Source: JANPCX01 sp050916095
Lineage (GTDB): Bacteria > Pseudomonadota > Gammaproteobacteria > Burkholderiales > Burkholderiaceae_C
Length of the DNA stretch: 64,000 nt
Assembly (NCBI GenBank): GCA_050916095.1
Contig: CP050901.1
Coordinates: 3,100,001 to 3,164,000 of the forward strand
Reading direction: 5' to 3'
In this document: positions 26,425 to 34,389 of the stretch, piece by piece
Layout of the letters: each line of letters opens with the position of its first letter
How positions within the stretch are numbered: position 1 is the stretch's first letter
Program-made: the position numbers and the translations under genes
Notes under the pieces: generated by a model
Databases searched by the model: none
What the model was told of the DNA's origin: nothing
Seen by the model: the letters and a program-made list of their open reading frames with translations, nothing else

Positions 26425-27009
26425 ATGTCACCGCGTGCCGAGTCCCATCCTGAGCCAGAAAACGACAACACCGAGCCCTGGGATCGTCCCAGCAAAACAC
26501 AGCGCAAAAAAGAGTCCCATGACCTGCAAAGCTTAGGCGAAGACTTGATCGCTTTGCCTGACGATCGCCTGGACGGCTTGCCCATGGACGAAAGCCTGCG
26601 TGATGCCCTGCGCACCTACAAAAAAACCCGCACACATGAGGGCAAACGCAGGCAGATGCAGTACGTGGGCAAGCTCATGCGCCGCGCCGACCCCGAGCCG
26701 CTGCGCGAAGCCGTCACCGCATTGAAGCTGGGCACCGCCAAGGCGTCACTCGCCCTCCATGAGATGGAACACTGGCGAGCCCAAATGCTGGCCAGCGACG
26801 ACATCCTCACAACCTGGATGAAACAGCACCCCGACACTGATTTGCAGCAACTGCGCAGCCTGGTACGCGCCGCGCGCAAGGACGCGGCCAGTGCCCCTGA
26901 ACAGCGCAATGGACGTGCCTACCGCGAGCTGTTTCAGTTGATCAAACAACACGCCGCATCTGCCAGCAGCGAATCACCGGCCAAGCCAGATGACGAAGCC
27001 AATGACTGA
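26425..27009 (+). CDS. yjgA: Ribosome-associated protein YjgA/DarP
   Basis: 194 residues, DUF615 family; in E. coli it binds late 50S subunit precursors. The N-terminal region is charged and disordered, then comes PSKTQRKKESHDLQSLGEDLIALPDDRLDGLPMDESL, the family signature, followed by REAVTALKLGTAKASLALHEMEHWRAQML and a C-terminal helix pair. The ATG at 26425 gives the expected start. It overlaps mogA by about 8-20 bp depending on the mogA start. Confidence 0.93.
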   Translation: MSPRAESHPEPENDNTEPWDRPSKTQRKKESHDLQSLGEDLIALPDDRLDGLPMDESLRDALRTYKKTRTHEGKRRQMQYVGKLMRRADPEPLREAVTALKLGTAKASLALHEMEHWRAQMLASDDILTTWMKQHPDTDLQQLRSLVRAARKDAASAPEQRNGRAYRELFQLIKQHAASASSESPAKPDDEAND

Positions 27010-27589
27010 GCTGGGGGCCGACGCCGTGCGCATTGGCTTGCTGTCTGCCAGCGACCGCGCCAGCAGTGGCATCTACACCGACCAAGGCATTCCTGCCCTA
27101 CAGGAATGGTTGCAAAAAGCCGTGCTCAACCCGATTGAATGGCACAGCCGCTTGGTGGCGGACGATCAAGCCACCATCAGCGCAGCGCTGATTGACTTGG
27201 TGGACGTGGTCCGCTGCAACTTGGTGCTCACCACCGGCGGCACCGGACCCGCACCTCGGGACGTCACCCCGGAAGCCACACTTGCAGTGGCAGACCGTGT
27301 GATGCCCGGCTTTGGCGAGCAAATGCGCCAGATCAGCCTGCACTTTGTGCCCACGGCCATCTTGTCGCGCCAAGTGGCAGTGATTCGCGGCCGCTGCCTC
27401 ATCATCAATTTGCCCGGCCAGCCCAAGTCGATTGCGGAAACGCTGCAAGGTTTGCCAAGCGCCACACCACCCGTACCGGGTATTTTTTCTGCTGTGCCTT
27501 ACTGCCTGGACTTGATCGGCGGGCCTTACATCGAAACCGACGCGGCGGTCTGTAACGCGTTCAGGCCCAAGTCGGCACGGCGCAAATAG
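26990..27589 (+). CDS. mogA: Molybdopterin adenylyltransferase
   Basis: Adenylates molybdopterin before molybdate insertion. About 199 residues with RIGLLSASDRASSGIYTDQGIPAL at the start and the hallmark LTTGGTGPAPRDVTPEATLAVADRVMPGFGEQMR. A later NLPGQPKSIAETL segment is also typical. Starts at 26990 or 27002 (both ATG) are possible; both overlap yjgA, which argues for coupling. No other moa/moe genes are in the window. Confidence 0.94.
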   Translation: MTKPMTELGADAVRIGLLSASDRASSGIYTDQGIPALQEWLQKAVLNPIEWHSRLVADDQATISAALIDLVDVVRCNLVLTTGGTGPAPRDVTPEATLAVADRVMPGFGEQMRQISLHFVPTAILSRQVAVIRGRCLIINLPGQPKSIAETLQGLPSATPPVPGIFSAVPYCLDLIGGPYIETDAAVCNAFRPKSARRK

Positions 27590-27625
27590 TTGATCAGGGC
27601 CTGCCTTTGGCATGGCGCGGACACC

Positions 27626-27750
27626 TTTTTAGAGCCGCTAACAAAAAACCGCATACACCGTTCGCCCTGAGCTTGTCGAAGGGCCTTGCACCGAGCTACT
27701 CGCTGGCTTCGACAAGCGCAGGGCAAACGGTTTTGTTAGCGGCTCTTAGT
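27626..27750. repeat. Compound inverted repeat with REP-like core downstream of mogA
   Basis: Outer arms AGAGCCGCTAACAAAA (27631-27646) and TTTTGTTAGCGGCTCT (27731-27746) enclose an inner facing pair: CCGTTCGCCCTGAGCTTGTC on the left and GACAAGCGCAGGGCAAACGG on the right. A lone outer arm (TTTTGTTAGCAGCTCT) recurs near 48716. It may double as a transcription terminator for mogA. Confidence 0.8.
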
Positions 27751-27763
27751 GGTGTGAACAGGC

Positions 27764-27928
27764 CCTAGTACTGCGACTCTGAAATAACAAAACATGAAAG
27801 CGTGCCTTCGCACCGATGGCGGCGTCGCAAATCCGCGCGATACCCCGGTATCGCTGTGGTTTGCGCCTTGCCATACGCACGAAGCTGCAATTTCATCTTG
27901 TTCCGCTATCTCTGTGTCGCAGTACTAG
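27764..27928. mobile_element. MITE-like palindromic element, family A copy 2
   Basis: Second copy of the CTAG-ended element (see 8695-8860), about 165 bp. Ends read CCTAGTACTGCGACTCTGAA and, at the right, GTCGCAGTACTAG. The central palindrome is GCGATACCCCGGTATCGC. The inner sequence is in the opposite orientation to copy 1. Its right end supplies the TAG stop of the CBS-domain gene (27925-27927). Confidence 0.85.
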
Positions 27929-29217
27929 TCTTGAGACGGCAACAGGCTGGCAAGCACCTTGTCGATGCGTTTGCCGTCCATGTCGATCACCTCAAAACGC
28001 CAGCCCTCCCACTCCACCGTGTCGGTCGTGGCAGGCAAACGCCCCAGCAGCAGCATGACCATGCCCGCCAAGGTGTTGTAGCGGCCACGGTCTTCCTCGG
28101 GCAGCTCTTTGAGTTGCAAGCGGTCTTTCAACTCCAGCACAGGAATCAAACCGTCGAACAGCCAACTGCCGTCCTCGCGCTGCACAGCCCAAGAGTCGTC
28201 GCTGCTCGGCGTGGTGAATTCACCCGTGATGGCTTCCAGCACATCACGCACGGTGATGATGCCTTGTACTTCGCCGTATTCGTCCACCACAAAAACAAGT
28301 TGGGTACTGGAAGCACGGAAGTGATCGAGCAACTCCATGCCCGACAAAGTTTCCGGCACGAACACCGCTGTTTGTAGGCCTTCGGTGATGGAAAGGCGAT
28401 CTCCCTTGAGCGACTGCTGCAACAAACTTTGCGCCGACACAATGCCCACCACGTCGTCCAGCCCACCCCTGCAAACGGGGTAACGGGAATGTTCGTCTTC
28501 GCTGATGACTTTCATGACATCTTCAAGCGGGGCATCTGCGTCCAGCCACACAATTTCCGCACGAGGAATCATCATGGAGCCGACTTGGCGGTCGTCCAAT
28601 CGAAACACGTTGCGAACCATTTGATGCTCCTGCGCTTCGATCACGCCGGCGTCCAAGCCTTCTTCCAGGCTTGCCGCAATTTCCTCTTCCGTCACGCTGC
28701 GCTGCGGACCACCATGGATACCCAACAAACGCAAGGTGCCTTCCGTACAAAACGAAAGCAACTTCACAAAAGGCCGTGCGATCAGCGACAGCCACTCCAT
28801 CGGCTGAGCGACCACCCGAGCCACCGCTTCTGGGTACATCTGGCCCACGCGCTTGGGCACGAGTTCGCCAAAAATAATGGTCAGAAATGTGATGACGACA
28901 ACCACCATGGCCGTTGCCGTGATGTCAGCCGCGCGGTCGTGCAAGGAAAACGTCTCGTGCAACCAGGCCGCAAAGGGCGCTGAAAACGCGGCATCACCCA
29001 CGATGCCGTTGAGCACACCAATGGACGTGATGCCAATTTGAACCACGGACAAAAACCGTGTCGGGTCATCATGAAGCGTCATGGCCGCTTGTGCACCCGC
29101 ATCACCGGTTTCCACCATCACCTGCAATCGTGCTTTGCGGCTGGCGGTCAGAGCCATTTCCGACATGGCAAACAAGCCATTGAGCACAATCAAAAAAACC
29201 AATAAAGCAACGTCCAT
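27925..29217 (-). CDS. CNNM/CBS/CorC_HlyC membrane protein (hemolysin-family annotation)
   Basis: 430 residues. DUF21 (CNNM) transmembrane domain with three or four helices (about 1-180), a CBS pair (about 200-320; MMIPRAEIVWLDADAPLEDVMKVISEDEHSRYPV), and a C-terminal CorC_HlyC domain (about 340-425). Relatives are implicated in magnesium or cobalt efflux; the hemolysin label is historical. The ATG at 29217 begins MDVALLVFLIVLNGLFAMSE, directly in the first helix. The stop comes from the edge of a MITE-like element. It is divergent from apaH with about 50 bp between starts. Confidence 0.92.
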   Translation of the reverse strand: MDVALLVFLIVLNGLFAMSEMALTASRKARLQVMVETGDAGAQAAMTLHDDPTRFLSVVQIGITSIGVLNGIVGDAAFSAPFAAWLHETFSLHDRAADITATAMVVVVITFLTIIFGELVPKRVGQMYPEAVARVVAQPMEWLSLIARPFVKLLSFCTEGTLRLLGIHGGPQRSVTEEEIAASLEEGLDAGVIEAQEHQMVRNVFRLDDRQVGSMMIPRAEIVWLDADAPLEDVMKVISEDEHSRYPVCRGGLDDVVGIVSAQSLLQQSLKGDRLSITEGLQTAVFVPETLSGMELLDHFRASSTQLVFVVDEYGEVQGIITVRDVLEAITGEFTTPSSDDSWAVQREDGSWLFDGLIPVLELKDRLQLKELPEEDRGRYNTLAGMVMLLLGRLPATTDTVEWEGWRFEVIDMDGKRIDKVLASLLPSQD

Positions 29218-29266
29218 GCGAGGTACGCGGATGCAAAGGGGACCACAGCGTAGCAGAATCGCCCCC

Positions 29267-30088
29267 ATGGTTTATTTGCTTGGTGATATTCAGGGCTGCT
29301 GCGATGCATTGCAGCGTTTGCTCCAGAAAATTGATTTCAGTGCGTCGCGCGACCAGCTTTACGCTTTGGGCGACCTCGTCAACCGCGGCCCACAGTCACT
29401 GGCCACGATCGAAACCCTGGCAAGCCTGGGCAGCAGCGCGCAGTGCCTTCTGGGCAACCACGACCTGCATTTGCTCGCCGTGGCGCACGGCATTCGTGCC
29501 GCCCACCACAGCGACACCCTCTCCAACATCTTGGACGCCCCCAGGCGCGACCATTGGCTGCACTGGCTAGTCCAGCAGCGTCTGGCCATCCATGCGCATG
29601 GATGGCTGATGGTGCATGCAGGCGTTCCGCCCGCGTGGGACTTGGCGACCACCTTGCAACTGGCGGGTGAGATTGAGCAACAACTGAAAAGTCCCGAGCC
29701 CGCAGAATTTTTCAGATCGATGTACGGCAATGAACCCGCGATGTGGTCCGCCGAATGGACGGGCGCGGACCGACTTCGATTTGCAGTCAACGCCCTCACC
29801 CGGATGCGTTTCGTGCAGGCCGATGGTGCCCTCGAACTGACCAGCAAAGAAGGCGCAAATCAACCGCCAGCCGGTTGCACCGCATGGTTTGATGCGCCCC
29901 ACCGGGCAAACCTGGGACAGCCCATCGCATTTGGCCATTGGTCAACGCTGGGACTCGTGAACAAGCCCGACCTCCTGGCCGTAGACACGGGTTGTGTTTG
30001 GGGTGGCCAACTCACTGCCGTGCGTGTGGATGGTGGGCGGCGGGAGGTCATCCAGGTCGACTGCCCACAGGCGCAACGCCCAGGGTGA
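29267..30088 (+). CDS. apaH: Symmetrical bis(5'-nucleosyl)-tetraphosphatase (Ap4A hydrolase)
   Basis: Hydrolyses Ap4A to two ADP and removes nucleoside-tetraphosphate-like mRNA caps. 273 residues. Metallophosphatase motifs in order: YLLGDIQGCCDAL, YALGDLVNRGPQS, LLGNHDLHLLA, and MVHAGVPP. The ATG at 29267 places the first motif at residue 3. Ends shortly before tRNA-Ser. Confidence 0.97.
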   Translation: MVYLLGDIQGCCDALQRLLQKIDFSASRDQLYALGDLVNRGPQSLATIETLASLGSSAQCLLGNHDLHLLAVAHGIRAAHHSDTLSNILDAPRRDHWLHWLVQQRLAIHAHGWLMVHAGVPPAWDLATTLQLAGEIEQQLKSPEPAEFFRSMYGNEPAMWSAEWTGADRLRFAVNALTRMRFVQADGALELTSKEGANQPPAGCTAWFDAPHRANLGQPIAFGHWSTLGLVNKPDLLAVDTGCVWGGQLTAVRVDGGRREVIQVDCPQAQRPG

Positions 30089-30139
30089 TGAGCCCGCGAC
30101 AGCAGCCTGGCCAACCGGAATACAATGCGCTTCTTCTTT

Positions 30140-30229
30140 GGAAGCGTGGCCGAGCGGTTTAAGGCACCGGTCTTGAAAACCGGCGACGGGGAAACCCGTC
30201 CGTGAGTTCGAATCTCACCGCTTCCGCCA
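30140..30229 (+). tRNA. tRNA-Ser (anticodon UGA)
   Basis: A 90-nt sequence with a long variable arm typical of tRNA-Ser. Acceptor arms GGAAGCG/CGCTTCC, encoded CCA, and anticodon loop CTTGAAA with TGA at 30174-30176. The T-arm is GAGTTCGAATCTC. A tyrosine-recombinase gene begins 161 bp downstream, so the 3' end is a candidate attachment site. Confidence 0.97.
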
Positions 30230-30390
30230 GAACGGCTTTTCTTGCCGTCCCATGGCATCCCACCAAACCCTGCAAACCCGCACGAATACTGACTTTGAGC
30301 CGGTTTCGTCGTTTTCGTTTGTCTCTTGACGTCCCGTCCAGTCGCATCAAAATTGATGGGTAGGATGATGGGTCAGGCTAAGGACAATCC

Positions 30391-31602
30391 ATGGCAAGAA
30401 AAGCGAAGGAATTGGGGCCGCTGGCCGTCGGTCGATTGAACCAGCCAGGGCTGCATTTTGTCGGCGGCGTGGCCGGACTTGCCATGCAAGTCTCGGCCAG
30501 CGGCGCGCGCAGTTGGGTGCTGCGCATTCAAATCGGCGACAAACGCCGAGACATGGGTTTGGGTGGCTTCCCCGATGTGCCATTGGCCAACGCCAGAGAA
30601 GCCGCCCGCGTGGCCCGCGCCAAAGTCAAAGAAGGCATCGACCCCATTGCCAATGCACGAGCGGCACGCAGTGCCCTCAAGGCAGAACAAGCCGCCGCCA
30701 AGACATTCAAAACCTGCGCCCTCGCCTACATCGAAGCCCATGAAGCCGGTTGGCGCAACGCCAAACACGCCCAGCAGTGGCGCAACACACTGGACACCTA
30801 CGCCTACCCCGTGATCGGCAACCTGCTGGTGCGTGATGTGGGGCTGCCGCAAGTGCTGTCGGTCCTGGAACCCATATGGAAGAAAAAAACCGAGACAGCT
30901 TCACGCCTGCGAGGTCGGCTGGAAGCCATTCTCGATTGGGCCACCACGCGTGGCTACAGAACCGGCCTGAACCCCGCCCGATGGAAAGGCCACCTCGACA
31001 CACTGCTCCCCGCCGCCAGAACCGTTGCCCAGGCAGGTCACCACAGCGCTCTGCCCGTCCATCAAATGAGCACGCTGATGAAAGCCTTGCGTCAACAATC
31101 AGGCATGGGCGCCAAAGCGTTGGAGTTCACCATCCTGACAGCCGCGCGCTCTGGTGAAACACGCGGAGCCCGCTGGTCAGAGATCAACCTCGAAACCGCC
31201 ACTTGGACCATCCCGGCCGACCGCATGAAAGCCGGAAAAGAACACCGAGTGCCTTTGCCCAAAGCCGCATTGAACATCCTGAGCACCCTGCCCCGCACAG
31301 ACAACGAGACACTGGTGTTTGCGTCACCACGAGGCGGCATGCTGTCCGACATGAGCCTCACCGCCGTCCTGCGCCGAATGAACATCAACGCCGTTCCCCA
31401 CGGATTCAGATCAACCTTCAGAGACTGGTGCGCCGAACACACCAACCACCCACGCGAAGTGGCGGAGATGGCTTTGGCCCACGCCATTGGTGACAAAGTG
31501 GAAGCGGCTTACCGACGTGGGGATCTCTTTGAGAAAAGACGTCAGTTGATGAGGGAGTGGGCGGAGTTTTGTGAGGGGTCTGGCGAGGAGAGCGCGGAAT
31601 GA
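30391..31602 (+). CDS. Tyrosine-type site-specific integrase (P4-like, tRNA-targeting)
   Basis: 403 residues. Three parts: N-terminal DUF4102 arm-binding domain (about 1-95; HFVGGVAGLAMQVSASGARSWVLRIQIGDKRRDMGLGGFPDVPLA), core-binding SAM-like domain (about 105-190), and catalytic domain (about 215-390). Catalytic residues visible: Arg in TAARSGETRGARW, His and Arg in PHGFRSTFRDW, and nucleophile Tyr in KVEAAYRRGDL. Integrases of this kind insert islands at the 3' end of tRNA genes, and tRNA-Ser is directly upstream. Full length, so probably functional. No excisionase gene is recognised nearby. Confidence 0.95.
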   Translation: MARKAKELGPLAVGRLNQPGLHFVGGVAGLAMQVSASGARSWVLRIQIGDKRRDMGLGGFPDVPLANAREAARVARAKVKEGIDPIANARAARSALKAEQAAAKTFKTCALAYIEAHEAGWRNAKHAQQWRNTLDTYAYPVIGNLLVRDVGLPQVLSVLEPIWKKKTETASRLRGRLEAILDWATTRGYRTGLNPARWKGHLDTLLPAARTVAQAGHHSALPVHQMSTLMKALRQQSGMGAKALEFTILTAARSGETRGARWSEINLETATWTIPADRMKAGKEHRVPLPKAALNILSTLPRTDNETLVFASPRGGMLSDMSLTAVLRRMNINAVPHGFRSTFRDWCAEHTNHPREVAEMALAHAIGDKVEAAYRRGDLFEKRRQLMREWAEFCEGSGEESAE

Positions 31603-31786
31603 ATTTAGCGTCTTTGAAATTGGTCAGACCCAGTTGGGATGGCTCACTTGCATCGCAGATGTTTTCCGCAAACCAGATAGTGACCGCCAGGGCAAATAGG
31701 GGTCTCGGCCGCTAGCTGAAATTCACGCAGCTCACCTCCACGACTACCTGACCGCGAACCTGCCGAATTCCGGGGCTGGCCTGCGG
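31603..31786. other. Short gap after the integrase, and gap before the integrase fragment
   Basis: Nothing recognisable lies between the convergent integrase and helicase genes here. The companion gap at 33794-34000, upstream of the helicase, should hold its promoter. No clear -35/-10 pair, repeat of the tRNA-Ser 3' end or small gene is visible in either. Confidence 0.5.
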
Positions 31787-33793
31787 TTAGCTGAGTGCGC
31801 TCCAGTCCTCTGGCCTTCCAAACGAATTCAGGAAGCTGCTCGGGTGGCCAGTAAAGGTCATTGTTAGCTTCCTTTTCGCCCGCGAGGTCGCAACGTAAAA
31901 AAGGTTGCGTCCCTCTTGCGTGTTTCCATCGAACTTGTCCACACTGACCTCGGGAATCACGATATGGTCGAACTCAAGGCCCTTGGCCGCAGGGATGGAG
32001 TAGAGCCTGAGAATTTTGCGGCCCCCGTTGATGTCCTGTTGAATATCGGCATCCCGAATGTTCATCTGCCCAAGCCAGGCGCCGAAGCTTCCCAATTCCC
32101 GCGCGGAATCTGCAAAGTCGAGCATGGACGCCATGGCTTCTTCGACCTGCTCATCGAATACGAAGGCCCGCCTGGCCAGATTGATGAAGCCACAGTCTTG
32201 CACCAGGCGCGCCAGCTGTTGCGGCGTCACGTCTCGCATTGATGTCAGAAAGCGTCGCAAAATCTCTAATGCGTCCGCGTCCGACCCATTGATGACGGGC
32301 TTCGGATCGGGGTCAGCTCCAGCGATGAAGCTTTCAACCTCACCCAGAAAAAATTGATGAAACCGATTCACGTTGAGGTCGCGCATATCTCCGAAGTTTT
32401 TGTCCCTCATGCAGCCGGTGAACTCGGCCAAGGACAGCAGAATGTGAGAGAAATTGGCCTGGGCCAGCGTATCGATGTTTCCGGTGGCCCAAGCCACCAG
32501 AACCCGCAAGAACAGAATCTCGGGACGCTGCGCGAAGGGCTCGAAGCCGTGAGACTCCATCGAGTAGCCGCGCAAGGCCAGCGCGTTTTCGAGTTGCACC
32601 GCACACCCGGGGTGGCGCAACACCACCGCCAGACTGGGCGCTTTGCCGTCTGATTCCATCACGGCTGACCTGAAAGCCCCATCGATCAGTCCCGCAATTG
32701 ATTTGACATCCGAGACCTTGAGTATTTCGATGAGCGTGTCCCTGTCGGGATTGCTGAGGTAAGTTTTGCCAGCGTGACGCCCGAGCGGCTCGGCCAGCCG
32801 GTCGCCAAAGCGCCAGCATCTCTCCAAGTCGTACTTGTTTGCTTGTCCGATGGTATGGGCAAAAGCTCCCTGCATGAACGCTTTGTCGGCACCTCCGTCG
32901 GAGTGAACAACCTGGTCGGTGTCGCCCACCACGAAAACTTGATTGATCGGGTTGCTCTCGATCAAATGCTGCAACACTGTGAACATGGCCTGGTTGGTGT
33001 CGTGTCCTTCATCGACAAGAAGCATTGCGATATCGAGCTTCAATGGATGGTTCTCTGCTGTATAGATGGGATAGTCCGCTATCAATACGCGGGCCATGTC
33101 GTAAAACGGATCGTCCAAAAAGCGATACGCGGTTTCAGTGATGTCTCGGTAGACCTCACTTTCAGACTCTCCTGCATAAGCGCTGGCAGAGTAGTCACCC
33201 GTACGCAATTTTTCGTAAGCGCGCAGCACCATCAGCTCTGTATAGGTCGCTCCAGCATCTTCGGCTGTCCCTGGCTTCAACACAAACTCGTTGCCCAATG
33301 CCTCAACCGACATCGTGCCTTTGATTCGACGGAACGTGCGCAGCAGACGTGGAACCAACAGAGAGCCATCACCCTGGATAGCGAAGTCAATCAAGTGGCC
33401 CCTGGCTTCCGCGGCGCGGCGCGCCCGGACGATGGCTTGCAACACGGTGTTGTAAACCTCGCGATTGGGGTTGTCCAAGTAGGGTGTCTTGCCCTCCAGT
33501 GCATCCAGTTGCTTTTGGCACAGTTCGTTGAAAGTCTGGGCTCGCACCTGCTTGATGGTATTTTTTGACACGCCCATCCATGACAAGCGCTCCCGAAACG
33601 CTTGAACCGCAGCTTTGCTGTAGGTCAGCAACTGAATCGCCGACGGCGGCATTCCACGCTTGAGTTCCTCCATGACTTTGAGGGCCAAGGTCGTGGTCTT
33701 TGCTGAACCTGCGTTGCCATAAATGAGGTTGTACCGATCTTTGCTTGCCAGGATGGCCACCTGTTGCGTAGTGGGAGTGAACGGGAGTTTCAT
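31787..33793 (-). CDS. UvrD/Rep-like superfamily 1 DNA helicase
   Basis: 668 residues. Motif I YGNAGSAKTTTLALKVMEEL (Walker A) at about 26-45; motif II LLVDEGHDTNQAMF; motif III VFVVGDTDQVVHSDGGAD; motif IV-like CAVQLENALALRG; motif V AAKGLEFDHIVIPEVSVDKF; motif VI RNLFYVATSRAKRKL. The N-terminal TPTTQQVAILA matches the Q-motif. This looks like an intact ATPase, but no nuclease domain is fused and no recB-like or OLD nuclease gene is adjacent. It lies between an integrase and IS debris. It could be a stand-alone repair enzyme or one component of an anti-phage system; neither can be shown here. Confidence 0.88.
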   Translation of the reverse strand: MKLPFTPTTQQVAILASKDRYNLIYGNAGSAKTTTLALKVMEELKRGMPPSAIQLLTYSKAAVQAFRERLSWMGVSKNTIKQVRAQTFNELCQKQLDALEGKTPYLDNPNREVYNTVLQAIVRARRAAEARGHLIDFAIQGDGSLLVPRLLRTFRRIKGTMSVEALGNEFVLKPGTAEDAGATYTELMVLRAYEKLRTGDYSASAYAGESESEVYRDITETAYRFLDDPFYDMARVLIADYPIYTAENHPLKLDIAMLLVDEGHDTNQAMFTVLQHLIESNPINQVFVVGDTDQVVHSDGGADKAFMQGAFAHTIGQANKYDLERCWRFGDRLAEPLGRHAGKTYLSNPDRDTLIEILKVSDVKSIAGLIDGAFRSAVMESDGKAPSLAVVLRHPGCAVQLENALALRGYSMESHGFEPFAQRPEILFLRVLVAWATGNIDTLAQANFSHILLSLAEFTGCMRDKNFGDMRDLNVNRFHQFFLGEVESFIAGADPDPKPVINGSDADALEILRRFLTSMRDVTPQQLARLVQDCGFINLARRAFVFDEQVEEAMASMLDFADSARELGSFGAWLGQMNIRDADIQQDINGGRKILRLYSIPAAKGLEFDHIVIPEVSVDKFDGNTQEGRNLFYVATSRAKRKLTMTFTGHPSSFLNSFGRPEDWSALS

Positions 33794-34000
33794 TGCGGCA
33801 TACCAGATAAGATTGGTCTGAAATCGTAGTTCCGGCGTTCAACGGATCAAGCCTGAGACTGCTTACAGATGGCGTTTACGTTGCACCCGTTACATAGCGT
33901 AAGTGGCGGCTTTGGATCGCTTTGGGCATTTCAACACCCGGTCGGATTTTTTGTCTGTGTGTCCGTATCGATGCGAAATGATCGGTTGACTGTAAACACC

Positions 34001-34262
34001 TTACCGGCCTAAATACACTGCCGTAATTTGTTCGCGCTCATGACCGAGTTCACGCGAGACGACAAGCCGGGCTTCACGATCCAGCGTCTTTTGACCGGCA
34101 CTGAGCTGCTTCGAAGTCGGCCCACCCGCTGCGGGAGCCTTCCATCCGGTGAGCTGTTGATACCGCCGCTGCGCGTATTGGTGCCGCAGTCCATGCACCC
34201 GGTCGATTCCCGATTTGGCCGTTTGTGCTTTGAAGCGGTTGAGTTGGTCGCGGTAGGACGGT
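34001..34262 (-). pseudogene. C-terminal fragment of a second tyrosine integrase
   Basis: Reading on the minus strand gives SYRDQLNRFKAQTAKSGIDR followed by VHGLRHQYAQRRYQQLTGWK, then DREARLVVSRELGHEREQITAVYLGR and stop. HGLRH and LGHEREQITAVYLG carry the His-x-x-Arg, second His and Tyr of tyrosine recombinases. This is unlike the 30391 integrase, so it came from a different element. The front of the gene is missing, replaced by an IS fragment. Confidence 0.8.
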
Positions 34263-34267
34263 ACAGA

Positions 34268-34389
34268 TCGCCAAGAGGAGCGAGTTGCACACCTTCAAGG
34301 TCATGCCCAAGCGCTGGATCGTCGAGCGTAGCTTTGCCTGGTTGGACAAGAACCGGCGGCTGTGGAAGAACTGCGAGCGGCTGCTCAAT
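34268..34389 (+). pseudogene. IS5-family (IS427-type) transposase C-terminal fragment
   Basis: Reads SELHTFKVMPKRWIVERSFA and WLDKNRRLWKNCERLLNS on the plus strand, the end of an IS427-like transposase including the Arg/Glu-containing R-x3-E-R segment. It is cut at 34390 by the full-length IS copy and joins the integrase fragment on its other side. Confidence 0.8.
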
